Positions 1 through 5,096 of a stretch of DNA of 5,096 nucleotides are shown in pieces. The position numbers were made by a program, and so were the translations under genes. The notes under the pieces are model-generated. The model did not search any database and was not told where the DNA came from. It saw only the letters and a program-made list of their open reading frames with translations. Position 1 is the stretch's first letter; each line of letters starts with the position of its first letter. Source of the stretch: an uncultured Methylococcaceae bacterium (GTDB lineage: Bacteria > Pseudomonadota > Gammaproteobacteria > Methylococcales > Methylomonadaceae); the NCBI GenBank assembly GCA_903903365.1, contig CAIUYS010000140.1:1-5096 (forward strand), read 5' to 3'.

Positions 1-52
1 AACAAATAACCGAAAACCCCTTAAAAAACCCTATTTTTGAGAACCCTTTACC

Positions 53-880
53 ATGCAATCTTTTATCAATATTAACGCACTTATCATCGATATGGATGGT
101 GTTTTATGGCATGGCACACAGCCGATGCCAGGCTTGACAGATTTTTTTCAAACGTTGGACGACCTGCAAATTCCTTTCATTTTAGCGACCAACAACGCCA
201 GTCAAACGCCGGAACAATATGTAAGCAAACTGGCAAAAATGGGCGTAACCATTACCAAAAAACAAATTCTTACCTCAGGCACGGCGACAGCACTCTATCT
301 AAGTAAACAGGTTAATCCAACTAAAACACGGGTTTTTGTTGTCGGTGAAGACGGCGCAACACAACCACTTATTGATCATGGCTTTACGCTGACCGGTCTC
401 TATGAAGTGAATAATGACAGTGACGCCAGCAAAAAAGGTGCTGACATTGTCGTCTGTGGTAAAGATGAAACCCTGTCCTGGGCCAAACTGGCAACGGCCA
501 CGCTGAATATTCGCGCGGGTGCAAAATTCATTGGCACCAATGCCGACACCACACTCCCCACAGAACAGGGCATCACGCATGGCAATGGCGCAATTCTGGC
601 GGCTCTTGAGGTTGCAACCGGCGTATCACCGACCATTATCGGTAAACCGGAGCCCATTATTTATCAACAGGCTTTGGCTCTACTGGGCGTCGATCCTGAT
701 AAAACAGTCGCCATTGGTGATCGTCTGGAAACCGATATTCTGGGCGCAGTTCGTACCGGCATCCGGAGCATTATGGTATTAACGGGCATATCTACCGAAG
801 CGGATTTAAAAGAATCTGCTTACCAACCCACTTGGGTTATGCCCGATATTCGCGCCATAACAAAAGCCTTACGCGGTTGA
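53..880 (+). CDS. HAD-superfamily (class IIA, NagD/PGP-like) phosphatase
   Basis: A complete 275-residue protein, probably a cytoplasmic Mg-dependent phosphatase acting on small phosphorylated metabolites such as phosphoglycolate, glycerol phosphate or a nucleotide. All HAD motifs are visible. Motif I is DMDGVLW at 13-19, with nucleophile Asp13 and acid/base Asp15. Motif II is TNNAS at 46-50. Motif III Lys198 lies in GKPEP (197-201). Motif IV is IGDRLETDI at 221-229, with metal-binding Asp223 and Asp228. The long stretch between motifs II and III is the C2-type cap that defines class IIA, and the length fits NagD/PGP proteins (about 250-300). The start is the only ATG after an in-frame stop at 38-40 and before motif I; the Shine-Dalgarno (GAGAA, 39-43) is weak. 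The cap decides the substrate and cannot be read reliably, so no gene symbol is given. Family assignment is firm; substrate is unknown. Confidence 0.93.
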   Translation: MQSFININALIIDMDGVLWHGTQPMPGLTDFFQTLDDLQIPFILATNNASQTPEQYVSKLAKMGVTITKKQILTSGTATALYLSKQVNPTKTRVFVVGEDGATQPLIDHGFTLTGLYEVNNDSDASKKGADIVVCGKDETLSWAKLATATLNIRAGAKFIGTNADTTLPTEQGITHGNGAILAALEVATGVSPTIIGKPEPIIYQQALALLGVDPDKTVAIGDRLETDILGAVRTGIRSIMVLTGISTEADLKESAYQPTWVMPDIRAITKALRG

Positions 881-923
881 TTTAACGTAAAAACCAAAAC
901 TAAAATAGCCCAAAAACATTCAC

Positions 924-947
924 CACGAAGACACGAAGAACACGAAG
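924..947. repeat. Three CACGAAG short tandem units
   Basis: CACGAAG occurs at 924-930, 932-938 and 941-947, spaced 8 and 9 bases apart, so it is an irregular tandem array rather than a perfect microsatellite. From memory, similar ACGAAG-rich stretches are scattered between genes in many unrelated bacteria. It starts 44 bases after the phosphatase stop codon and has no visible coding role. Confidence 0.6.
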
Positions 948-999
948 AAAGAAAATAAATTCTTGCTTCGATAATCACTCAGAAAATGCGGCTACCCAC

Positions 1000-1015
1000 T
1001 TTAGTCAGGACTAAA
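1000..1015. repeat. Short palindrome TTTAGTC-AG-GACTAAA
   Basis: Two perfect 7-base arms (1000-1006 and 1009-1015) flank a 2-base centre. It could be an operator-like dyad or a small hairpin about 155 bases upstream of dhaK. It sits in a repeat-rich gap, so it may simply be part of that repeat material; no regulator can be named. Confidence 0.4.
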
Positions 1016-1026
1016 ATACCGTCGTT

Positions 1027-1059
1027 AGACCTGACAGGTTTATAAAACCTGCGAGGTCT
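1027..1059. repeat. Intergenic hairpin repeat (AGACCTGACAGG type)
   Basis: The left arm 1027-1041 (AGACCTGACAGGTTT) pairs with the right arm 1045-1059 (AAACCTGCGAGGTCT) at 13 of 15 positions, with a 3-base loop. The two mismatches are adjacent, at 1033-1034 against 1052-1053. From memory, this AGACCTnnCAGGTTT hairpin recurs in intergenic DNA of many unrelated environmental bacteria. A run of T is absent immediately after the stem, so it is not a typical rho-independent terminator. Confidence 0.65.
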
Positions 1060-1085
1060 TTCCCGAGTTAAATTGATATCCTAGA

Positions 1086-1120
1086 ATCCGTTGAAATCCG
1101 TATAATCAGCGTCATCCGTG
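1086..1120. repeat. ATCCGT short repeats upstream of dhaK
   Basis: ATCCGT occurs at 1086-1091, 1096-1101 and 1114-1119, with a related ATCAGCGT at 1105-1112, giving a period of about 9-10 bases. It resembles a short intergenic repeat type that I recall from many bacterial genomes. A TATAAT at 1101-1106 lies inside the array, but no good -35 sits at the right distance, so I do not call a promoter there. Confidence 0.55.
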
Positions 1121-1156
1121 TTCTATGATTATACGCAGAATACCCCATCCATAATC

Positions 1157-1161
1157 AGGAG
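1157..1161 (+). promoter_or_regulatory. Ribosome binding site of dhaK
   Basis: AGGAG lies 8 bases before the ATG at 1170. This is a strong, well-spaced Shine-Dalgarno and supports the chosen dhaK start. It is clearly stronger than the sites before the other three genes. Confidence 0.8.
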
Positions 1162-1169
1162 TCGCCGCC

Positions 1170-2159
1170 ATGAAAAAATTTATCAACGCCATCGATACGC
1201 TGCTTGATGAAAGCCTGCTGGGCTTCTCCAAAGCGCATGCAGACATTATCCAACTCAACACCCAACCGCACTTTGTCAGACGCATTAACCCACCCAAACC
1301 CGGAAAAGTTGCTTTAATTTCCGGAGGCGGTTCCGGACATGAACCCCTGCACATCGGTTTTGTCGGTCACGGTATGTTGGATGCAGCCTGTCCCGGCCAG
1401 ATTTTCACCTCCCCAACACCTGATCAAATGTTGGCCGCTGTGCAAGCCGTCGAAAATGGCGGCGGCGTCTTGTTTATCGTCAAAAATTATGCCGGCGATG
1501 TCATGAATTTTGAAATCGTCGGCGAAATGCTGGAGTGTCAAAACGCGACCGTTTTGGTAAGCGATGACGTTGCGTTGCCAAAAGCACATAGCACAGGACG
1601 ACGTGGGGTAGCGGGCACTTTGATTGTTGAAAAAATAGTCGGTGCAGCGGCAGAAAAGGGTGCTGACTTGGCAACGTGCAAAACCTTGGGTGATAAGGTC
1701 AACAACGCCACGGCCTCAATGGGCGTCGCACTGAGCAGTTGTACCGTGCCCGCCTTGGGCAAACCCACTTTTAACATCAGCGACACCGAGATGGAAATGG
1801 GGGTGGGTATTCATGGTGAACGGGGACGTGAAACGCTTAAATTAAGCAGCGCCACAGACATTGTCGAGCACTTGGCCAGTATTATTGATGAAGAATTAAA
1901 ACCGAAAAAAGGCCAGCCGGTGTTACTGCATGTGAACGGATTTGGGGCAACGCCCTTAATGGAGTTGTATCTGATTTATGATCTGGCCGCCAAATTCTGG
2001 GAAAAACACGGCATCACCATAGCCCGCTCATTAGTTGGCAACTACACCACCTCCATTGATATGGCCGGTTGTTCAATAACCCTCAGCGTACTTGACGAAG
2101 AATTATTGAAACTGTGGGATGCTCCCGTTCATACCGCTGCTTTGCGCTGGGGATGTTAA
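1170..2159 (+). CDS. dhaK: Dihydroxyacetone kinase, DHA-binding subunit DhaK
   Basis: A complete 329-residue cytoplasmic protein. DhaK binds dihydroxyacetone covalently through a histidine hemiaminal; DhaL then transfers phosphate to it, from ATP or from DhaM, giving dihydroxyacetone phosphate. Visible signatures are the substrate loop GGGSGHEP at 52-59 (His57, matching E. coli His56), Asp110 in NYAGD (E. coli Asp109), and the covalent histidine His215 in GVGIHGE (E. coli His218). The C-terminal LWDAPVHTAALRWG is the usual family ending, so the protein is full length at the common bacterial size of about 330. No residue essential to binding is missing. It has a strong ribosome binding site. 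Oddly, no dhaL or dhaM follows within the 402-base gap and none precedes it, so its phosphate-transfer partner must be encoded elsewhere or be absent. A dhaK-like regulator role is possible, but the intact active-site residues favour a kinase subunit. Confidence 0.95.
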   Translation: MKKFINAIDTLLDESLLGFSKAHADIIQLNTQPHFVRRINPPKPGKVALISGGGSGHEPLHIGFVGHGMLDAACPGQIFTSPTPDQMLAAVQAVENGGGVLFIVKNYAGDVMNFEIVGEMLECQNATVLVSDDVALPKAHSTGRRGVAGTLIVEKIVGAAAEKGADLATCKTLGDKVNNATASMGVALSSCTVPALGKPTFNISDTEMEMGVGIHGERGRETLKLSSATDIVEHLASIIDEELKPKKGQPVLLHVNGFGATPLMELYLIYDLAAKFWEKHGITIARSLVGNYTTSIDMAGCSITLSVLDEELLKLWDAPVHTAALRWGC

Positions 2160-2376
2160 GAAAATATCTTACACGCCTAAATATTGCCTTAAATCTTTAT
2201 AAAGGCTTTTCTTTCTATGTTTCAGAATCTAGGCAATAGGGTATTTACATTCCCATTTTGTATGCTTTAAATTTTCTGGAGTATTCATCGTTTGTTTACT
2301 TATGATTAATTAAATCTAAGTAGGGATTGTGCGTAACTATTATCCGAATAAAAAAAGAGCTGGCTATGTCTCGCAT
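2160..2376. other. AT-rich gap after dhaK, no gene seen
   Basis: This is the first half of the 402-base space between the convergent dhaK and ispG. I see no open frame worth calling and no recognisable dhaL remnant. It contains the weak hairpin near 2186-2206 and one arm (2298-2312) of a 15-base near-perfect direct repeat whose other arm overlaps the end of ispG. The second half is palindromic element copy A. Confidence 0.5.
2186..2210 (+). terminator. Weak candidate terminator after dhaK
   Basis: GCCTT (2186-2190) pairs with AAGGC (2202-2206) across an 11-base loop, followed by TTTT and a pyrimidine-rich stretch. It starts 27 bases after the dhaK stop. The stem is only 5 base pairs, so it is weak. 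A competing pairing exists between ATTGCCT (2183-2189) and AGGCAAT (2231-2237). Confidence 0.3.
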
Positions 2377-2564
2377 GTAAGTATTCAGTCCCACTCGCCT
2401 TTGAAAAAAGTGGGCGCGGGTAATGCTGTTAATTTAAGCAACCAACTGGAGTAAAACAGCTTTAGCTCTTTTTACAGGCAATAGCTAAAGCGATTGCACT
2501 CCAGTTTTTAAATAACTTGCGCTTAACTTAACGCCATTGGGAACTGAATACTTACGATTAATTA
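2298..2564. repeat. Pair of 15-base near-identical direct repeats
   Basis: 2298-2312 (ACTTATGATTAATTA) and 2550-2564 (ACTTACGATTAATTA) differ at one base; GATTAATTA is identical. The second copy spans the right end of element copy A and the ispG stop codon. It could mark an old insertion junction or be chance similarity in AT-rich DNA. Confidence 0.35.
2377..2555. mobile_element. MITE-like nested palindromic element, copy A
   Basis: A 179-base non-coding element built of nested inverted repeats. The outer ends are 2377-2393 (GTAAGTATTCAGTCCCA) and 2538-2555, complementary except for one extra base. Inside are 2422-2439 with 2521-2538 (15 of 18), 2444-2452 with 2498-2506 (9 of 9), and a central hairpin 2459-2467 with 2483-2491 (9 of 9) with a 15-base loop. 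A small side hairpin, CCCACT/AGTGGG, lies at 2390-2395/2409-2414. There is no transposase frame, so any movement would need an enzyme from elsewhere. No target duplication abuts the ends clearly. The 2447-2541 part recurs at 4151-4246. The perfect 9-base stem followed by TTTTT (2505-2509) could end dhaK transcription, and the reverse strand could do the same for ispG. That terminator role is inference; the repeat structure is seen directly. Confidence 0.7.
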
Positions 2565-3779
2565 TGCGGCGTAATGCGTTTCTATATATCGCTGTACTAT
2601 TTCCTGAAATTCTTCAGCGATTCTGTCACCTTTAAGCGTGACTGTCTTTTCGCCATCTTCATAAACAGGCGCTACAGGAGTTTCGCCTGTGCCTGGTAAA
2701 CTGATACCGATATTGGCACTTTTGCTTTCCCCTGGGCCGTTAACGACGCAGCCCATTACGGCAACTTCCATCGTTTCAACACCAGGGTATTGGGTTCGCC
2801 ATACCGGCATTTGATCGCGTAAATAAGTTTGAATATCCATCGCCAGTTTTTGGAAATAATCACTGGTGGTGCGACCGCAACCGGGGCAAGAAATAACCAT
2901 CGGCGTAAAGGATCGAAAACCCATGGTCTGAAGAATTTCCTGACCGACAATCACTTCTTGGGTTCTGGAGGCTCCGGGTTCCGGTGTTAAAGAAATACGA
3001 ATGGTATCGCCAATGCCCTGCTGCATTAATACGGATAAAGCGGCCGCTGACGATACGATGCCTTTGGAACCCATACCGGCTTCGGTAAGACCCAGGTGCA
3101 AGGCGTAATCACAACGACTGGACAAGTCTTGATAAATATTAATCAGTTCCTGCACGTTACTGATTTTGCAGGACAGAATAATTTTATCTTTTCCCAAACC
3201 TATTTCTTCTGCTTTGGCGGCGCTTTCAAGTGCTGACAAAACGATCGCTTTACGGGTGATGGCAGGTAATGATTCCGGATGTTTTTGCAACCGGTTATCA
3301 TCCAGTAATCGGGTTAATACCGCCTGATCCAAGCTGCCGCCATTGACGCCAATACGAACAGGTTTGTTATATTGGCAAGCGAATTCAATCATTTGCTGAA
3401 ATTGTGGATCGCGACTTTTACCACGCCCTACATTACCTGGATTGATGCGATATTTATCAAGCGCTTCTGCACAATCCGGGTATTTTTCCAGTAATTTGTG
3501 ACCGTTAAAATGGAAATCTCCAACGATGGGTACGGAGTAACCTTTCTGGGTTAAGGTGTTGCGAATCTCGGCAACGGCTTTTGCCGCTTCTTCCGAATTA
3601 ACCGTGATACGAACCAGTTCAGAACCTGCGGTAGACAACTCTATAATTTGATTAACGGTTGCTGACACATTAACGGTGTCGGTATTGGTCATTGATTGAA
3701 CAACGATTGGCGCACCGCCGCCGACTTTAACGTCGCCGACTAAAACTTGATGGGTTATTTTTCTAAGGCTAATTGACAT
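2562..3779 (-). CDS. ispG: 4-hydroxy-3-methylbut-2-enyl diphosphate synthase IspG (GcpE), long form
   Basis: A complete 405-residue iron-sulfur enzyme of the cytoplasmic MEP pathway. It reductively opens methylerythritol cyclodiphosphate to HMBPP, the precursor that IspH turns into IPP and DMAPP, taking electrons from ferredoxin or flavodoxin. The N-terminal TIM barrel shows VGGGAPIVVQSMTNTDT (18-35), KYRINPGNVG (109-118), RIGVNGGSL (142-150) and LHLGLTEAGMGSKG (227-240). The [4Fe-4S] ligands are Cys298 and Cys301 in CPGCGR, Cys344 in GCVVNGPGE and Glu351. It is about 30 residues longer than E. coli IspG (372). The extra length fits segments such as 70-90, 160-180 and 303-335 and a SLPGTGETPVAPVY tail (360-373) typical of the longer form. 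The ATG start is followed directly by the usual RKITHQVLVGDV opening. It is convergent with dhaK and divergent from the sensor gene, so it is probably transcribed alone. E. coli-type neighbours such as hisS are absent. Confidence 0.97.
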   Translation of the reverse strand: MSISLRKITHQVLVGDVKVGGGAPIVVQSMTNTDTVNVSATVNQIIELSTAGSELVRITVNSEEAAKAVAEIRNTLTQKGYSVPIVGDFHFNGHKLLEKYPDCAEALDKYRINPGNVGRGKSRDPQFQQMIEFACQYNKPVRIGVNGGSLDQAVLTRLLDDNRLQKHPESLPAITRKAIVLSALESAAKAEEIGLGKDKIILSCKISNVQELINIYQDLSSRCDYALHLGLTEAGMGSKGIVSSAAALSVLMQQGIGDTIRISLTPEPGASRTQEVIVGQEILQTMGFRSFTPMVISCPGCGRTTSDYFQKLAMDIQTYLRDQMPVWRTQYPGVETMEVAVMGCVVNGPGESKSANIGISLPGTGETPVAPVYEDGEKTVTLKGDRIAEEFQEIVQRYIETHYAA

Positions 3780-3816
3780 AGTCCAGATCTTTTAAAAAAG
3801 TTAAAATTATTATTAA

Positions 3817-3822
3817 ATTATA
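3817..3822 (-). promoter_or_regulatory. Probable -10 box of ispG
   Basis: On the minus strand this reads TATAAT, a perfect sigma-70 -10 hexamer, ending 38 bases before the ATG. That would give a leader of about 30 bases. The hexamer 17 bases upstream (TCTGTT on the minus strand) is a poor -35, so either the -35 is weak or an activator is needed. The Shine-Dalgarno before the ATG is also weak. Confidence 0.5.
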
Positions 3823-3909
3823 CGTCAAACAAGCTCAGTAACAGAGTTAAATTGTATGTTGACTCTACACATTATCAATAACGGCTTATATTAATTACTA
3901 GAGCGCTCC

Positions 3910-4070
3910 GTGTTTAAAGCAAAAAAATTCAGTACCGGTAAGCTCAAATCACTCTTACAAAGATAGGTGAAGTCATTGCCCTCCTATTATTAAAAAAATA
4001 TTTCAATATTTATTTCCGCTTTATTTATTCAAGGTGTCTCTGGTTGGTCTATGCTTGGGGTGTCAATTAA
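3910..4070 (+). pseudogene. Possible remnant of a small frameshifted gene
   Basis: A GTG at 3910 opens an 18-codon frame (VFKAKKFSTGKLKSLLQR) that stops at 3964-3966. A shift of -1 at about 3963 would continue into an open frame beginning IGEVIALLLLKKYF and ending at the TAA at 4068-4070, giving roughly 53 residues with a basic N-terminus and a hydrophobic middle. The second frame has no usual start codon of its own. I recognise no family. It may be a decayed gene fragment interrupted near where element copy B begins (about 4062), or plain non-coding DNA read as protein. Confidence 0.2.
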
Positions 4071-4262
4071 GAAATACGCTCAATACACTTGAGCCAATCT
4101 TCTTCCGGCGTGAGAGGGGATATGAGCTTCAAGTATGTTAAGTAAACAAATGGAGTAAAACAGCTTTGGCTGTTTTTACAGGCAATAGCTGAAGCGATTG
4201 CATTCCCGTTTTTTGAAAAACTTACGCTTAACCTAACGGCATTGGGTTGAGGGGAAATTGAC
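4062..4262. mobile_element. MITE-like nested palindromic element, diverged copy B
   Basis: The segment 4151-4246 matches 2447-2541 of copy A at about 85 of 96 aligned positions, in the same orientation. The central hairpin is kept: 4163-4171 (GCTTTGGCT) with 4187-4195 (AGCTGAAGC) and a 15-base loop that differs from copy A at one base. The flanking stem 4148-4156 with 4202-4210 keeps 7 of 9 pairs, counting one G-T. The right end, GAAATTGACTACTTAC (4254-4269), resembles copy A's GAACTGAATACTTAC after a 9-base insertion. The outer limits are taken from GTCAATT (4062-4068) and AATTGAC (4256-4262); this inverted pair is short, so the left boundary is uncertain. No coding capacity. It sits in the divergent region between ispG and the sensor gene. 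Confidence 0.6.
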
Positions 4263-4334
4263 TACTTACTGAAAAACCAGTTACTGAGTTTTAACTGCCA
4301 ATTTTAAGATACCAAAATTAATGACGATCTCTAC

Positions 4335-5096
4335 ATGAGCCTAATGCCCATACAACATCCGCTTATTAAAAATTGGCTGCCGGTCCTTGTGACTGCAGTA
4401 TTTTGCTTTTTTGCCGGTAAGCTGACATTGTCATTATTATTGCCCAATGATGCCGCTGCAATCTGGCCTCCTGCCGGCATTGGCTTGGGCGCTGTTTTAT
4501 TGTGGGGCTATAGGGTGTTGCCGGCGCTATTTGTGGCCGAATTGCTTTTACACTATCAAAACGACTCCCACCCTATTTCACTGGAACTCTCACTACAATG
4601 GCTGGTTTTTTTTCTTAAGCCGTTTAATAGCGTGTTCAAAACTTGGTTGGGTTGTGTTCTGGTCAAAAAATATGCGGGTTATCCCAATGCATTAATTTCA
4701 ACAGCCTTAATTATCCGATTTTTTCTACTCGCTGGACTGGTTGCCACTTTTTTACCCGCCCTTTTGAATGTTTACGGACTCTCCTTAACGGGCAATATAC
4801 TAGAGCAGAAGATTGTCTTTTCTTGCTTGACTCAGTGGATGGGCGATTGTACGGGTATCTTTATTTTTACCCCGCTATTTTTTATTATCTTTGATCGCTC
4901 ACATAATGTATGGCAGCAACGTTTATTATCTATGGGCATTCCCTTACTGTCGCTATTGGTAATAATCGCGGTCAGTTATTTAGTGGCACCCCATTATCAA
5001 GTTGAACGTTTAGGAAAAATTATCAATCCAACCGTCTATTATTTGGAGCCAGCTTGGCTATTGTTTGCCGGCGGCATGTTTCTAACCGGCTTTATA
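4335..5096 (+). CDS. MASE1-domain membrane sensor protein, N-terminal part (cut by window edge)
   Basis: An open frame of 254 codons that runs off the window. It starts at ATG 4335, or possibly Met4 at 4344; an in-frame stop lies at 4305-4307 and no clear Shine-Dalgarno is visible. The product is a multi-pass inner-membrane protein. Hydrophobic segments lie at about 13-36, 47-73, 86-110, 119-148, 172-186, 199-218 and 238-254. AIWPPAGIGLGAVLLWGYRV (42-61) and QWMGDCTGIFIFTPL (167-181) match the signature motifs of MASE1, a membrane sensory domain usually joined to a histidine kinase, a GGDEF/EAL cyclic-di-GMP enzyme, or PAS domains. The output domain lies outside the window, so whether this is a kinase or a cyclic-di-GMP enzyme cannot be said. 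Its upstream region contains element copy B, whose right end lies about 70 bases from the start codon. Confidence 0.8.
   Translation, partial: MSLMPIQHPLIKNWLPVLVTAVFCFFAGKLTLSLLLPNDAAAIWPPAGIGLGAVLLWGYRVLPALFVAELLLHYQNDSHPISLELSLQWLVFFLKPFNSVFKTWLGCVLVKKYAGYPNALISTALIIRFFLLAGLVATFLPALLNVYGLSLTGNILEQKIVFSCLTQWMGDCTGIFIFTPLFFIIFDRSHNVWQQRLLSMGIPLLSLLVIIAVSYLVAPHYQVERLGKIINPTVYYLEPAWLLFAGGMFLTGFI

Noticed and set aside
299..657. Minus-strand open frames of 85-93 codons opposite the phosphatase
   Set aside because: They overlap the phosphatase, whose full set of HAD motifs is on the plus strand; no protein family is visible in them.
1073..1106. Sigma-70 promoter for dhaK (TTGATA at 1073-1078, TATAAT at 1101-1106)
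   Set aside because: The spacing is 22 bases, too long, and the TATAAT falls inside the ATCCGT repeat.
924..1120. CRISPR array
   Set aside because: The repeats are only 6-7 bases with 1-10 base gaps, far from the 25-40 base repeats and spacers of a CRISPR array.
1112..1786. Minus-strand open frames opposite dhaK
   Set aside because: They are antisense readings of a well-supported dhaK with no recognisable domains.
2160..2376. Degenerate dhaL remnant after dhaK
   Set aside because: I saw no stretch resembling the DhaL metal-binding motif in any plus-strand frame, and the region is short and AT-rich.
4258..4286. Outward promoter from the right end of element copy B (TTGACT at 4258-4263)
   Set aside because: The -35 is good, but no acceptable -10 hexamer lies 16-18 bases downstream.
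4447..4894. Two overlapping plus-strand open frames of about 82 codons each in other frames
   Set aside because: They lie inside the MASE1 gene frame that is open from 4335 to the window end and carries family motifs; these are out-of-frame readings of it.

Overview
The window looks like a chromosomal segment of a moderately AT-rich, free-living proteobacterium. It has compact enzyme genes separated by repeat-laden intergenic DNA, and no phage, plasmid or transposase gene is visible. IspG is of the longer (about 405-residue) form that I associate with beta- and alphaproteobacteria and some gammaproteobacteria, rather than the 372-residue E. coli form. Together with the MASE1 sensor and the low GC, this would fit a gammaproteobacterium such as a Methylococcales methanotroph. 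That assignment is an impression, not something the sequence proves.

Layout. A HAD-superfamily phosphatase of the NagD/phosphoglycolate phosphatase type lies at 53-880 (+). A 289-base gap follows, holding three kinds of short intergenic repeat (CACGAAG units, an AGACCTGACAGG-type hairpin, ATCCGT units). Next is a complete dhaK (1170-2159, +), encoding the dihydroxyacetone-binding subunit of dihydroxyacetone kinase, with no dhaL or dhaM beside it. A 402-base convergent gap carries a 179-base nested palindrome (copy A, 2377-2555) that ends just before the ispG stop codon. ispG itself (2562-3779, -) is a complete single gene with its own probable -10 box. A 555-base divergent gap then holds a possible frameshifted gene remnant and a second, diverged copy of the palindromic element (copy B, core about 4137-4246). 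The window ends inside the N-terminal membrane part of a MASE1-type sensor protein (4335 onward, +).

How it fits together. The genes do not form one pathway. IspG makes HMBPP for isoprenoid synthesis. DhaK and the phosphatase both belong to small phosphorylated C2/C3 metabolites but are separated by 289 bases and need not be co-transcribed. The most notable feature is the pair of related palindromic elements in the same orientation on either side of ispG. They have nested inverted repeats, a conserved central hairpin and no coding capacity, so they look like non-autonomous mobile elements (MITE-like). Copy A may also serve as a transcription terminator between the convergent dhaK and ispG.
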